A stretch of DNA of 64,000 bases from Stomoxys calcitrans (taxonomy: Eukaryota > Arthropoda > Insecta > Diptera > Muscidae), in assembly GCF_963082655.1 (NCBI RefSeq), contig NC_081553.1, forward strand, positions 151,645,990 through 151,709,989. Reading direction: 5' to 3'. The notes under the pieces were generated by a model. The model saw nothing but the letters and a program-made list of their open reading frames with translations, was not told the DNA's origin and searched no databases. The stretch's first letter is position 1. The number at the start of each line of letters is the position of its first letter. Both the position numbers and the translations under genes were made by a program. Shown in pieces: positions 47,708 through 62,777 of the stretch.

Positions 47708-50700
47708 TCAAATAAATCAATCCGATTGCAAATCGCTTAAGTCGTTCCCGAGAAAATCGAAAATTACATATTCCATCTGCACAAGTCACTTCCAGAATGA
47801 CCAAACCTAAAAATAATCAATATCTGAAACGGTAAGTGCAAGGTAGACAAAACCAGTATGGAATTGTACATATTATTATTGGCTTTCAAACAAATCAATC
47901 CAATTGCAAATCGGTTAAGTTGTTTCCGAGAAAAACGAAAATTACATATTCCATCCGCACAAGTCACTTCCAGAATGAACCAACATAAAATTATTCTATA
48001 TCTCGGAAACTGTGAGTGCTAGGTAGACAAAACCAGTATGGAATTGTAGATATTATTATTGGCTTTCAAATGAATCAATCCGATTGCAAATCGCTTAAGT
48101 CGTTTCCGAGAAAAACGAAAATTACATATAAAATTACATCGCTTCCAGAATGACCCAACATAAAATAATCTATAACTCGGAAACGGTAAGTGCTAGGTAG
48201 ACATAACCAGTATGGAATTGTAGATATTATTATTGGCTTTCAAACAAATCAATCCAATTGCAAATCGGTTAAGTCGTTTCCGAGAAAAACGAAAATTACA
48301 TATTCCATCCGCACAAGTCACTTCCAGAATGAACCAACATAAAATTATTCTATATCTTGGAAACTGTGAGTGCTAGGTAGACAAAACCAGTATGGAATTG
48401 TAGATATTATTATTGGCTTTCAAATGAATCAATCCGATTGCAAATCGCTTAAGTCGTTTCCGAGTAAAACGAAAATTACATATTCCATCCGCACAAGTAA
48501 CTTCCAGAATGAGCCAACATACAATTATTCTATATCTTGGAAACTGTGAGTGCTAGGTAGACAAAACCAGTATGGAATTGTAGATATTATTATTGGCTTT
48601 CAAATGAATCAATCCGATTGCAAATCGCTTAAGTCGTTTCCGAGAAAAACGAAAATTACATATTGCATCCGCACAAGTCACTTCCAGAATGAACCAACAT
48701 ACAATTATTCTATATCTCGGAAACTGTTGTAGATATTATTATTGGCTTTCAAATGAATCAATCCGATTGCAAATCGCTTAAGTCGTTTCCGAGAAAATCG
48801 AAAATTACATATTCCATCCGCACAAGTCACTTCCAGAATGAACCAACATACAATTATTCTATATCTTGGAAACTGTGAGTGCTAGGTTGACAAAACCAGT
48901 ATGGAATTGTAGATATTATCATTGGCTTTCAAATGAATCAATCCGATTGCAAATCGCTTAAGTCGTTTCCGAGAAAAACGAAAATTACATATTCCATCCG
49001 CACAAGTCACTTCCAGAATGACCCAACATAAAATAATCTATAACTCGGAAACGGTAAGTGCTAGGTAGACATAACCAGTATGGAATTGTACATATTATTA
49101 TTGGCTTTCAAACAAATCAATCCAATTGCAAATCGGTTAAGTCGTTTCCGAGAAAAACGAAAATTACATATTCCATCCGCACAAGTCACTTCCAGAATGA
49201 ACCAACATAAAATTATTCTATATCTCGGAAACTGTGAGTGCTAGGTAGACAAAACCAGTATGGAATTGTAGATATTATTATTGGCTTTCAAATGAATCAA
49301 TCCGATTGCAAATCGCTTAAGTCGTTTACGAGAAAATCGAAAATTACATATTCCATCCGCACAAGAATGACCAAACCTAAAAATAATCAATATCTCGGAA
49401 ACGGTAAGTGCAAGGTAGACAAAACCAGTATGGAATTGTAGATATTATTATTGGCTTTCAAATGAATCAATCCGATTGCAAATCGCTTAAGTCGTTTCCG
49501 AGGAAAACGAAAATTACATATTCCATCCGCACAAGTAACTTCCAGAATGAACCAACATACAATTATTCTATATCTTGGAAACTGTGAGTGCTAGGTAGAC
49601 AAAACCAGTATGGAATTGTAGATATTATTATTGAATCAATCCGATTGCAAATCGCTTAAGTCGTTTCCGAGAAAATCGAACATTATATATTCCATCCGCA
49701 CAAGTCACTTCCAGAATGACCCAACCTAAAAATAATCTATATCTCGGAAACGGTAAGAGCTAGATTGACAAACCAGTATTGAATTGTAGATATTATTATT
49801 GGCTTTCAAATGAATCAATCCGATTGCAAATCGCTTAAGTCGTTCCCGAGAAAATCGAAAATTACATATTCCATCTGCACAAGTCACTTCCAGAATGACC
49901 AAACCTAAAAATAATCAATATCTCGGAAACGGTAAGAGCTAGGTAGACAAAACCAGTATGGAATTGTGGATATTATTATTGGCTTTCAAATGAATCAATC
50001 CGATTGCAAATCGCTTAAGTCGTTTCCGAGAAAAACGTAAATTACATATTCCATCCGCACAAGTAACTTCCAGAATGAGCCAACATACAATTATTCTATA
50101 TCTTGGAAACTGTGAGTGCTAGGTAGACAAAACCAGTATGGAATTGTAGATATTATTATTGGCTTTCAAATGAATCAATCCGATTGCAAATCGCTTAAGT
50201 CGTTTCCGAGAAAAACGAAAATTACATATTGCATCCGCACAAGTCACTTCCAGAATGAACCAACATAAAATTATTCTATATCTCGGAAACTGTGAGTACT
50301 AGGTAGACAAAACCAGTATGGAATTGTAGATATTATTATTGGCTTTCAAATGAATCAATCCGATTGCAAATCGCTTAAGTCGTTTCCGAGAAAAACGAAA
50401 ATTACATATTGCATCCGCACAAGTCACTTCCAGAATGAACGAACATAAAATTATTCTATATCTCGGAAACTGTTGTAGATATTATTATTGGCTTTCAAAT
50501 GAATCAATCCGATTGCAAATCGCTTAAGTCGTTTCCGAGAAAAACGAAAATTACATATTCCATCCGCACAAGTCACTTCCAGAATGAACCAACATAAAAT
50601 TAGTCTATATCTCGGAAACTGTGAGTGCTAGGTAGACAAAACCAGTATGAAATTGTAGATATTATTATTGGCTTTCAAATGAATCAATCCGATTGCAAAT

Positions 50701-53293
50701 CGCTTAAGTCGTTTCCGAGAAAATCGAAAATTATATATTCCATATGCACAAGTCACTTCCAGAATGACCAAACCTAAAAATAATCAATATCTCGGAAACG
50801 GTAAGTGCTAGGTAGACAAAACCAGTATGGAATTGTAGATATTATTATTGGCTTTCAAATGAATCAATCCGATTGCAAATCGCTTAAGTCGTTCCCGAGA
50901 AAAACGAAAATTACATATTCCATCCGCACAAGTCACTTCCAGAATGACCCAACCTAAAAATAATCTATATCTCGGAAACGGTAAGAGCTAGATTGACAAA
51001 ACCAGTATTGAATTGTAGATATTATTATTGGCTTTCAAATGAATCAATCCGATTGCAAATCGCTTAAGTCGTTCCCGAGAAAATCGAAAATTACATATTC
51101 CATCTGCACAAGTCACTTCCAGAATGACCAAACCTAAAAATAATCAATATCTCGGAAACGGTAAGTGCAAGGTAGACAAAACCAGTATGGAATTGTACAT
51201 ATTATTATTGGCTTTCAAACAAATCAATCCAATTGCAAATCGGTTAAGTTGTTTCCGAGAAAAACGAAAATTACATATTCCATCCGCACAAGTCACTTCC
51301 AGAATGAACCAACATAAAATTATTCTATATCTCGGAAACTGTGAGTGCTAGGTAGACAAAACCAGTATGGAATTGTAGATATTATTATTGGCTTTCAAAT
51401 GAATCAATCCGATTGCAAATCGCTTAAGTCGTTTCCGAGAAAAACGAAAATTACATATAAAATTACTTCGCTTCCAGAATGACCCAACATAAAATAATCT
51501 ATAACTCGGAAACGGTAAGTGCTAGGTAGACATAACCAGTATGGAATTGTAGATATTATTATTGGCTTTCAAACAAATCAATCCAATTGCAAATCGGTTA
51601 AGTCGTTTCCGAGAAAAACGAAAATTACATATTCCATCCGCACAAGTCACTTCCAGAATGAACCAACATAAAATTATACTATATCTCGGAAACTGTGAGT
51701 GCTAGGTAGAAAAAACCAGTATGGAATTGTAGATATTATTATTGGCTTTCAAATGAATCAATCCGATTGCAAATCGCTTAAGTCGTTTCCGAGAAAAACG
51801 AAAATTACATATTCCATCCGCACAAGTCACTTCCAGAATGACCCAACATAAAATAATCTATAACTCGGAAACGGTAAGTGCTAGGTAGACATAACCAGTA
51901 TGGAATTGTACATATTATTATTGGCTTTCAAACAAATCAATCCAATTGCAAATCGGTTAAGTTGTTTCCGAGAAAAACGAAAATTACATATTCCATCCGC
52001 ACAAGTCACTTCCAGAATGAACCAACATAAAATTATTCTATATCTCGGAAACTGTGAGTGCTAGGTAGACAAAACCAGTATGGAATTGTATATATTATTA
52101 TTGGCTTTCAAATGAATCAATCCGATTGCAAATCGCTTAAGTCGTTTACGAGAAAATCGAAAATTACATATTCCATCCGCACAAGTCACTTCCAGAATGA
52201 ACCAACATACAATTATTCTATATCTTGGAAACTGTGAGTGCTAGGTAGACAAAACCAGTATGGAATTGTAGAAATTATTATTGGCTTTCAAATGAATCAA
52301 TCCGATTGCAAATCGCTTAAGTTGTTTCCGAGAAAATCGAAAATTATATATTCCATATGCACAAGTCACTTCCAGAATGACCCAACCTAAAAATAATCTA
52401 TATCTCGGAAACGGTAAGAGCTAGATTGACAAAACCAGTATTGAATTGTAGATATTATTATTGGCTTTCAAATGAATCAATCCGATTGCAAATCGCTTAA
52501 GTCGTTTCCGAGAAAAACGAAAATTACATATTCCATCCGCACAAGTCACTTCCAGAATGACCCAACATAAAATAATCTATAACTCGGAAACGGTAAGTGC
52601 TAGGTAGACATAACCAGTATGGAATTGTACATATTATTATTGGCTTTCAAACAAATCAATCCAATTGCAAATCGGTTAAGTCGTTTCCGAGAAAAACGAA
52701 AATTACATATTCCATCCGCACAAGTCACTTCCAGAATGAACCAACATAAAATTATTCTATATCTCGGAAACTGTGAGTGCTAGGTAGACAAAACCAGTAT
52801 GGAATTGTAGATAGTATTATTGGCTTTCAAATGAATCAATCCGATTGCAAATCGCTTAAGTCGTTTACGAGAAAATCGAAAATTACATATTCCATCCGCA
52901 TAAGTCACTTCCAGAATGAACCAACATACAATTATTCTATATCTTGGAAACTGTAAGTGCTAGGTAGACAAAACCAGTATGGAATTGTAGATATTATTAT
53001 TGGCTTTCAAATGAATCAATCCGATTGCAAATCGCTTAAGTCGTTTCCGAGAAAATCGAAAATTACATATTCCAACCGCACAAGTCACTTCCAGAATGAA
53101 CCAACAAAAAATTATACTATATCTCGGAAACGGTAAGAGCTAGATTGACAAAACCAGTATGGAATTGTAGATATTATTATTGGCTTTCAAATGAATCAAT
53201 CCGATTGCAAATCGCTTAAGTCGTTTCCGAGAAAATCGAAAATTACATATTCCATCCACACAAGTCACTTCCAGAATGACCCAACCTAAAAAT
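47569..53293 (-). repeat. 6.05-kb tandem duplication, copy 2
   Basis: Offset from copy 1 is 6052 bp up to the unit ending at 48748 and 5693 bp after it. Near the end the offset changes again by 32 bp, because copy 1 has a private 32-bp deletion at about 47,380 (tattcc joined to aaaaaattat) that copy 2 at 53,075 does not have. Copies otherwise look nearly identical by eye, with scattered single-base changes such as attacttcgc at 51,463 for attacatcgc. Confidence 0.92.
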
Positions 53294-56200
53294 AATCTAT
53301 ATCTCGGAAACTGTGAGTGCTAGGTATATAAAACCAGTATGGAATTGTAGATATTATTATTGGCTTTTAAATAAATCAATCCGATTGCAAATCGTTTAAG
53401 TCGTTTCCGAGAAAAACGAAAATTACATATTCCATCCGCACAAGTCACTTCCAGAATGAACCAACATAAAATTATTTTATATCTTTGAAACTGTGAGTGC
53501 TAGGTAGACAAAACCAGTATAAAATTGTAGATATTTTTATTGGCTTTCAAATGAATCAATCCGATTGCAAATCGCTTAAGTCGTTTCCGAGAAAAACGAA
53601 AATTATGTATTCCATCCGCACAAGTCACTTCCAGAATGAACCAACAAAAAATTATTCTATATCTCGGAAACTGTGAGTGCTAGGTAGACAAAACCAGTAT
53701 GGAATTGTAGATATTGTTATTGGCTTTCAAATGATTCAATTCGATTGCAAATCGCTTAAGTCGTTTCCGAGAAAAACGAAAATTACATATTCCATCCGCA
53801 CAAGTCACTTCCAGAATGAACCAACATAAAATTATACTATATGGCGGAAACTGTTAGTGCTAGGTAGACAAAACCAGTATGAAATTGTAGATATTATTAT
53901 TGGCTTTCAAATGAATCAATCCGATTGCAAATCGTTTAAGTCGTTTCCGAGAAAAACGAAAATTATATATTCCATCCGCACAAGTCACTTCCAGAATGAA
54001 CCAACATAAAACTATACTATATCTCGGAAACGGTAAGAGCTAGATTGACAAAACCAGTATATAATTGTAGATATTATTATTGGCTTTCAAATGAATCAAT
54101 CCGATTGCAAATCGCTTAAGTCGTTTCCGAGAAAAACGAAAATTACATATTCCATCCACACAAGTTACTTCCAGAATGACCCATTCTAAAAATAATCTAT
54201 ATCTAGGAAACGGTAAGACCTAGGTAGACAAAACCAGTATGGAATTGTAAATATTATTATTGGCTTTCAAATGAATCAATTCGAATGCAAATCGCTTAAG
54301 TCGTTTCCGAGAAAAACGAAAATTACATATTCCATCCGCACAAGTCACTTCCAGAATGAACCAACATAAAATTATACTATATCGCGGAAACTGTGAGTGC
54401 TAGGTAGACAAAACCAATATGAAATTGTAGATATTATTATTGGCTTTCAAATGAATCAATCCGATTGCAAATCGTTTAAGTCGTTTCCGAGAAAAACTAA
54501 ATTACATATTCCAACCGCACAAGTCACTTCCAGAATGAACCAACAAAAAATTATACTATATCTCGGAAACGGTAAGAGCTAGATTGACAAAACCAGTATG
54601 GAATTGTAGATATTATTATTGGCTTTCAAATGAATCAATCCGATTGCAAATCGCTTAAGTCGTTTCCGAGAAAATCGAAAATTACATATTCCATCCACAC
54701 AAGTCACTTCCAGAATGACCCAACCTAAAAATAATCTATATCTCGGAAACGGTAAGAGCTAGGTAGACAAAACCAGTATGGAATTGTAGATATTGTTATT
54801 GGCTTTCAAATGAATCAATCCGATTTCAAATCGCTTAAGTCGTTCCCGAAAAAATCGAAAATTACATATTCCATCTGCACAAGTTACTTCCAGAAAGACC
54901 AAACCTAAACATAATCAATATCTCGGAAACGGTAAGTGCTAGGTAGACAAAACCAGTATGGAATTGTAGATATTATTATTGGCTTTCAAATGAATCAATC
55001 AGATTGCAAATCGCTTAGGTCGTTTCCGAGAAAAACGAAAATTACATATTCCATCCGCACAAGTCACTTCCAGAATGAACCAACATAAAATTATACTATA
55101 TCGCGGAAACTGTGAGTGCTAGATAGACAAAACCAATATGAAATTGTAGATATTATTATTGGCTTTCAAATGAATAAATCCAATTGCAAATCGTTTAAGT
55201 CGTTTCCGAGAAAAAGGAAAATTACATATTCCAACCGCACAAGTCACTTCCAGAATGACCCAACCTAAAAATAATATATATCTCGGAAACGGTAAGAGCT
55301 AGATTGACAAAACCAGTATTGAATTGTAGATATTATTATTGGCTTTCAAATGAATCAATCCGATTCCAAATCGCTTAAGACGTTTCCGAGAAAATCGAAA
55401 ATTACATATTCCATTCACACAAGTCACTTCCAGAATGACCCAACCTAAAAATAATCTATATCTCGGAAACGGTAAGACCTAGGTAGACAAAACCAGTATG
55501 GAATTGTAGATATTGTTATTGGCTTTCAAATGAATCAATCCGATTGCAAATCGCTTAAGTCGTTTCCGAGAAAAACGAAAATTACATATTCCATCCACAC
55601 AAGTCACTTCCAGAATGACCCAACCTAAAAATAATCTATATCTAGGAAACGGTAAGAGCTAGGTAGACAAAACCAGTATGGAATTGTAAATATTATTATT
55701 GGCTTTCAAATGAATCAATTCGAATGCATATCGCTTTAGTCGTTTCCGAGAAAAACGAAAATTACATATTCCATCCGCACAAGTCACTTCCAGAATGAAC
55801 CAACATAAAATTATACCATATCGCGGAAACTGTGAGTGCTAGGTAGACAAAACCAATATGAAATTGTAGATATTATTATTGGCTTTCAAATGAATCAATC
55901 CGATTGCAAATCGTTTAAGTCGTTTCCGAGAAAAACTAAATTACATATTCCAACCGCACAAGTCACTTCCAGAATGAACCAACAAAAAATTATACTATAT
56001 CTCGGAAACGGTAAGAGCTAGATTGACAAAACCAGTATGGAATTGTAGATATTATTATTGGCTTTCAAATGAATCAATCCGATTGCAAATCGCTTAAGTC
56101 GTTTCCGAGAAAATCGAAAATTACATATTCCATCCACACAAGTCACTTCCAGAATGACCCAACCTAAAAATAATCTATATCTCGGAAACTGTGAGTGCTA

Positions 56201-57060
56201 GGTAGATAAAACCAGTATGGAATTGTAGATATTATTATTGGCTTTTAAATAAATCAATCCGATTGCAAATCGTTTAAGTCGTTTCCGAGAAAAACGAAAA
56301 TTACATATTCCATCCGCACAAGTCACTTCCAGAATGAACCAACATAAAATTATTTTATATCTTTGAAACTGTGAGTGCTAGGTAGACAAAACCAGTATAA
56401 AATTGTAGATATTTTTATTGGCTTTCAAATGAATCAATCCGATTGCAAATCGCTTAAGTCGTTTCCGAGAAAAACGAAAATTATGTATTCCATCCGCACA
56501 AGTCACTTCCAGAATGAACCAACAAAAAATTATTCTATATCTCGGAAACTGTGAGTGCTAGGTAGACAAAACCAGTATGGAATTGTAGATATTGTTATTG
56601 GCTTTCAAATGAATCAATTCGATTGCAAATCGCTTAAGTCGTTTCCGAGAAAATCGAAAATTACATATTCCATCCACACAAGTCACTTCCAGAATGACCC
56701 AACCTAAAAATAATCTATATCTCGGAAACGGTAAGAGCTAGGTAGACAAAACCAGTATGGAATTGTAGATATTGTTATTGGCTTTCAAATGAATCAATCC
56801 GATTTCAAATCGCTTAAGTCGTTCCCGAAAAAATCGAAAATTACATATTCCATCTGCACAAGTTACTTCCAGAAAGACCAAACCTAAACATAATCAATAT
56901 CTCGGAAACGGTAAGTGCTAGGTAGACAAAACCAGTATGGAATTGTAGATATCAATCCGATTGCAAATCGCTTAAGTCGTTTACGAGAAAATCGAAAATT
57001 ACATATTCCATCCGCACAAGTCACTTCCAGAATGAACCAACATACAATTATTTTATATCT
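53187..57060 (-). repeat. Reshuffled satellite segment with 1.4-2.9 kb duplications
   Basis: Three offsets are visible. 53187-53726 matches 56065-56604 (2878 bp; marker atatctttgaaactg). 54087-54750 matches 55526-56190 (1439 bp; markers atatcgcgg and aaaactaaattac). 54626-54960 matches 56605-56940 (1979 bp; markers ccagaaagacc and cctaaacataatc). Units have more private changes than the flanking 6-kb block. At 56,950 a 22-bp loss fuses two units (gtagatatcaatccg). No gene is seen. Confidence 0.83.
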
Positions 57061-58450
57061 TGGAAACTGTGAGTGCTAGGTAGACAAAACCAGTATGGAA
57101 TTGTAGATATTATTATTGGCTTTCAAATGAATCAATCCGATTGCAAATCGCTTAAGTCGTTTCCGAGAAAATCGAAAATTATATATTCCATATGCACAAG
57201 TCACTTCCAGAATGACCAAACCTAAAAATAATCAATATCTCGGAAACGGTAAGTGCTAGGTAGACAAAACCAGTATGGAATTGTAGATATTATTATTGGC
57301 TTTCAAATGAATCAATCCGATTGCAAATCGCTTAAGTCGTTTCCGAGAAAAACGAAAATTACATATTCCATCCGCACAAGTCACTTCCAGAATGACCCAA
57401 CCTAAAAATAATCTATATCTCGGAAACGGTAAGAGCTAGATTGACAAAACCAGTATTGAATTGTAGATATTATTATTGGCTTTCAAATGAATCAATCCGA
57501 TTGCAAATCGCTTGAGTCGTTCCCGAGAAAATCGAAAATTACATATTCCATCTGCACAAGTCACTTCCAGAATGACCAAACCTAAAAATAATCAATATCT
57601 CGGAAACGGTAAGTGCAAGGTAGACAAAACCAGTATGGAATTGTAGATATTATTATTGGCTTTCAAATGAATCAATCCGATTGCAAATCGCTTAAGTCGT
57701 TTCCGAATAAAACGAAAATTACATATTCCATCCGCACAAGTAACTTCCAGAATGAGCCAACATACAATTATTCTATATCTTGGAAACTGTGAGTGCTAGG
57801 TAGACAAAACCAGTATGGAATTGTAGATATTATTATTGGCTTTCAAATGAATTAATCCGATTGCAAATCGCTTAAGTCGTTTCCGAGAAAAACGAAAATT
57901 ACATATTGCATCCGCACAAGTCACTTCCAGTATGAACCAACATAAAATTATTCTATATCTCGGAAACTGTGAGTACTAGGTAGACAAAACCAGTATGGAA
58001 TTGTAGATATTATTATTGGCTTTCAAATGAATCAATCCGATTGCAAATCGCTTAAGTCGTTTCCGAGAAAAACGAAAATTACATATTGCATCCGCACAAG
58101 TCACTTCCAGAATGAACCAACATACAATAATTCTATATCTCGGAAACTGTTGTAGATATTATTATTGGCTTTCAAATGAATCAATCCGATTGCAAATCGC
58201 TTAAGTCGTTTCCGAGAAAAACGAAAATTACATATTCCATCCGCACAAGTCACTTCCAGAATGAACTAACATAAAATTAGTCTATATCTCGGAAACTGTG
58301 AGGGCTAGGTAGACAAAACCAGTATGAAATTGTAGATATTATTATTGGCTTTCAAATGAATCAATCCGATTGCAAATCGCTTAAGTCGTTTCCGAGAAAA
58401 ACGAAAATTACATATTCCATCCGCACAAGTCACTTCCAGAATGACCCAAC
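57061..58450 (-). repeat. Right block H, copy 1
   Basis: Unit boundaries 57122, 57302, 57482, 57662, 57842, 58022, 58171 (149 bp) and 58351 match those from 61374 to 62603 at an offset of 4252 bp. Shared words include tatatattccatatgc, aagtgcaaggtag and cagaatgagccaac. The block is a mixture of variants from the 6-kb block D. Confidence 0.85.
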
Positions 58451-59759
58451 ATAAAATAATCTATAACTCGGAAACGGTAAGTGCTAGGTAGACATAACCA
58501 GTATGGAATTGTAGATATTATTATTGGCTTTCAAACAAATCAATCCAATTGCAAATCGGTTAAGTCGTTTCCGAGAAAAACGAAAATTACATATTCCATC
58601 CGCACAAGCCACTTCCAGAATGAACCAACATAAAATTATACTATATCTCGGAAACTGTGAGTGCTAGGTAGAAGAAACCAGTATGGAATTGTAGATATTA
58701 TTATTGGCTTTCAAATGAATCAATCCGATTGCAAATCGCTTAAGTCGTTTCCGAGAAAAAGGAAAATTACATATTCCATCCGCACAAGTCACTTCCAGAA
58801 TGAACCAACATACAATTATTCTATATCTTGGAAACTGTGAGTGCTAGGTTGACAAAACCAGTATGGAATTGTAGATATTATTATTGGCTTTCAAATGAAT
58901 CAATCCGATTGCAAATCGCTTAAGTCGTTTCCGAGAAAAACGAAAATTACATATTCCATCCGCACAAGTCACTTCCAGAATGACCCAACATAAAATAATC
59001 TATAACTCGGAAACGGTAAGTGCTAGGTAGACATAACCAGTATGGAATTGTACATATTATTATTGGCTTTCAAACAAATCAATCCAATTGCAAATCGGTT
59101 AAGTCGTTTCCGAGAAAAACGAAAATTACATATTCCATCCGCACAAGTCACTTCCAGAATGAACCAACATAAAATTATTCTATATCTCGGAAACTGTGAG
59201 TGCTAGGTAGACAAAACCAGGATGGAATTGTAGATATTATTATTGGCTTTCAAATGAATCAATCCGATTGCAAATCGCTTAAGTCGTTTACGAGAAAATC
59301 GAAAATTACATATTCCATCCGCACAAGTCACTTCCAGAATGAACCAACATACAATTATTCTATATCTTGGAAACTGTGAGTGCTAGGTAGACAAAACCAG
59401 TATGGAATTGTAGATATTATTATTGGCTTTCAAATGAATCAATCCGATTGCAAATCGCTTAAGTCGTTTCCGAGAAAATCGAAAATTATATATTCCATCC
59501 GCACAAGTCACTTCCAGAATGACCCAACCTAAAAATAATCAATATCTCGGAAACGGTAAGTGCTAGGTAGACAAAACCAGTATGGAATTGTAGATATTAT
59601 TATTGGCTTTCAAATGAATCAATCCGATTGCAAATCGCTTAAGTCGTTTCCGAGAAAAACGAAAATCACATATTCCATCCGCACAAGTCACTTCCAGAAT
59701 GACCCAACCTAAAAATAATCTATATCTCGGAAACTATGAGTGCTAGGTAGACAAAACCA

Positions 59760-60417
59760 GTATGGAATTGTAGATATTATTATTGGCTTTCAAATGAATC
59801 AATCCGATTGCAAATCGCTTAAGTCGTTTCCGAGAAAAACGAAAATTACATATTCCATCCGCACAAGTCACTTCCAGAATGACCCAACATAAAATAATCT
59901 ATAACTCGGAAACGGTAAGAGCTAGATTGACAAACCAGTATTGAATTGTAGATATTATTATTGGCTTTCAAATGAATCAATCCGATTGCAAATCGGTTAA
60001 GTCGTTTCCGAGAAAAACGAAAATTACATATTCCATCCGCACAAGTCACTTCCAGAATGACCCAACCTAAAAATAATCTATATCTCGGAAACGGTAAGAG
60101 CTAGATTGACAAAACCAGTATTGAATTGTAGATATTATTATTGGCTTTCAAATGAATCAATCCGATTGCAAATCGCTTAAGTCGTTTCCGAGAAAAACGA
60201 AAATTACATATTCCATCCGCACAAGTCACTTCCAGAATGACCCAACATAAAATAATCTATAACTCGGAAACGGTAAGAGCTAGATTGACAAACCAGTATT
60301 GAATTGTAGATATTATTATTGGCTTTCAAATGAATCAATCCGATTGCAAATCGGTTAAGTCGTTTCCGAGAAAAACGAAAATTACATATTCCATCCGCAC
60401 AAGTCACTTCCAGAATG
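59760..60417 (-). repeat. 358-bp dimer in tandem duplicate
   Basis: 59760-60059 and 60118-60417 agree at an offset of 358 bp. Each contains one normal unit and one 178-bp unit with cataaaataatctataactcgg and ttgacaaaccagtattg. The identity of the two copies suggests a very recent event. Confidence 0.83.
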
Positions 60418-61311
60418 AACCAACATAAAATTATTTTATATCTCGGAAACTGTGAGTGCTAGGTAGACAAAACCAGTATGGAATTGTAGATATTATTATT
60501 GGCTTTCAAATGAATCAATCCGATTGCAAATCGCTTGAGTCGTTTACGAGAAAATCGAAAATTACATATTCCATCCGCACAAGTCACTTCCAGAATGAAC
60601 CAACATACAATTATTCTATATCTTGGAAACTGTGAGTGCTAGGTAGACAAAACCAGTATGGAATTGTAGATATTATTATTGGCTTTCAAATGAATCAATC
60701 CGATTGCAAATCGCTTAAGTCGTTTCCGAGAAAATCTAAAATTATATATTCCATATGCACAAGTCACTTCCAGAATGACCAAACCTAAAAATAATCAATA
60801 TCTTGGAAAAGGTAAGTGCTAGGTAGACAAAACCAGTATGGAATTGTAGATATTATTATTGGCTTTCAAATGAATCAATCCGATTGCAAATCGCTTAAGT
60901 CGTTTCCGAGAAAAACGAAAATTACATATTGCATCCGCACAAGTCACTTCCAGAATGAACCAACATAAAATTATTCTATATCTCGGAAACTGTGAGTACT
61001 AGGTAGACAAAACCAGTATGGAATTGTAGATATTATTATTGGCTTTCAAATGAATCAATCCGATTGCAAATCGCTTAAGTCGTTTCCGAGAAAAACGAAA
61101 ATTACATATTCCATCCGCACAAGTCACTTCCAGAATGAACCAACATAAAATTATTCTATATCTCGGAAACTGTTGTAGATATTATTATTGGCTTTCAAAT
61201 GAATCAATCCGATTGCAAATCGCTTAAGTCGTTTCCGAGAAAAACGAAAATTACATATTCCATCCGCACAAGTCACTTCCAGAATGAACCAACATAAAAT
61301 TAGTCTATATC

Positions 61312-62680
61312 TCGGAAACTGTGAGTGCTAGGTAGACAAAACCAGTATGAAATTGTAGATATTATTATTGGCTTTCAAATGAATCAATCCGATTGCAAAT
61401 CGCTTAAGTCGTTTCCGAGAAAATCGAAAATTATATATTCCATATGCACAAGTCACTTCCAGAATGACCAAACCTAAAAATAATCAATATCTCGGAAACG
61501 GTAAGTGCTAGGTAGACAAAACCAGTATGGAATTGTAGATATTATTATTGGCTTTCAAATGAATCAATCCGATTGCAAATCGCTTAAGTCGTTTCCGAGA
61601 AAAACGAAAATTACATATTCCATCCGCACAAGTCACTTCCAGAATGACCCAACCTAAAAATAATCTATATCTCGGAAACGGTAAGAGCTAGATTGACAAA
61701 ACCAGTATTGAATTGTAGATATTATTATTGGCTTTCAAGTGAATCAATCCGATTGCAAATCGCTTAAGTCGTTCCCGAGAAAATCGAAAATTACATATTC
61801 CATCTGCACAAGTCACTTCCAGAATGACCAAAGCTAAAAATAATCAATATCTCGGAAACGGTAAGTGCAAGGTAGACAAAACCAGTATGGAATTGTAGAT
61901 GTTATTATTGGCTTTCAAATGAATCAATCCGATTGCAAATCGCTTAAGTCGTTTCCGAGTAAAACGAAAATTACATATTCCATCCGCACAAGTAACTTCC
62001 AGAATGAGCCAACATACAATTATTCTATATCTTGGAAACTGTGAGTGCTAGGTAGACAAAACCAGTATGGAATTGTAGATATTATTATTGGCTTTCAAAT
62101 GAATCAATCCGATTGCAAATCGCTTAAGTCGTTTCCGAGAAAAACGAAAATTACATATTGCATCCGCACAAGTCACTTCCAGAATGAACCAACATTAAAT
62201 TATTCTATATCTCGGAAACTGTGAGTACTAGGTAGACAAAAGCAGTATGGAATTGTAGATATTATTATTGGCTTTCAAATGAATCAATCCGATTGCAAAT
62301 CGCTTAAGTCGTTTCCGAGAAAAACGAAAATTACATATTCCATCCGCACAAGTCACTTCCAGAATGAACCAACATACAATTATTCTATATCTCGGAAACT
62401 GTTGTAGATATTATTATTGGCTTTCAAATGAATCAATCCGATTGCAAATCGCTTAAGTCGTTTCCGAGAAAAACGAAAATTACATATTCCATCCGCACAA
62501 GTCACTTCCAGAATGAACCAACATAAAATTAGTCTATATCTCGGAAACTGTGAGTGATAGGTAGACAAAACCAGTATGAAATTGTAGATATTATTATTTG
62601 CTTTCAAATGAATCAATCCGATTGCAAATCGCTTAAGTCGTTTCCGAGAAAAACGAAAATTACATATAAAATTACATCGC
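61312..62680 (-). repeat. Right block H, copy 2
   Basis: Second copy of the block at 57061, followed by the 174-bp unit (catataaaattacatcgc) that ends at 62777. Private changes include tttcaagtgaatc at 61,735, agtgatagg at 62,549 and ttatttgctttc at 62,595. Confidence 0.84.
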
Positions 62681-62777
62681 TTCCAGAATGACCCAACATA
62701 AAATAATCTATAACTCGGAAACGGTAAGTGCTAGGTAGACAAAACCAGTATGGAATTGTAGATATTATTATTGGCTT

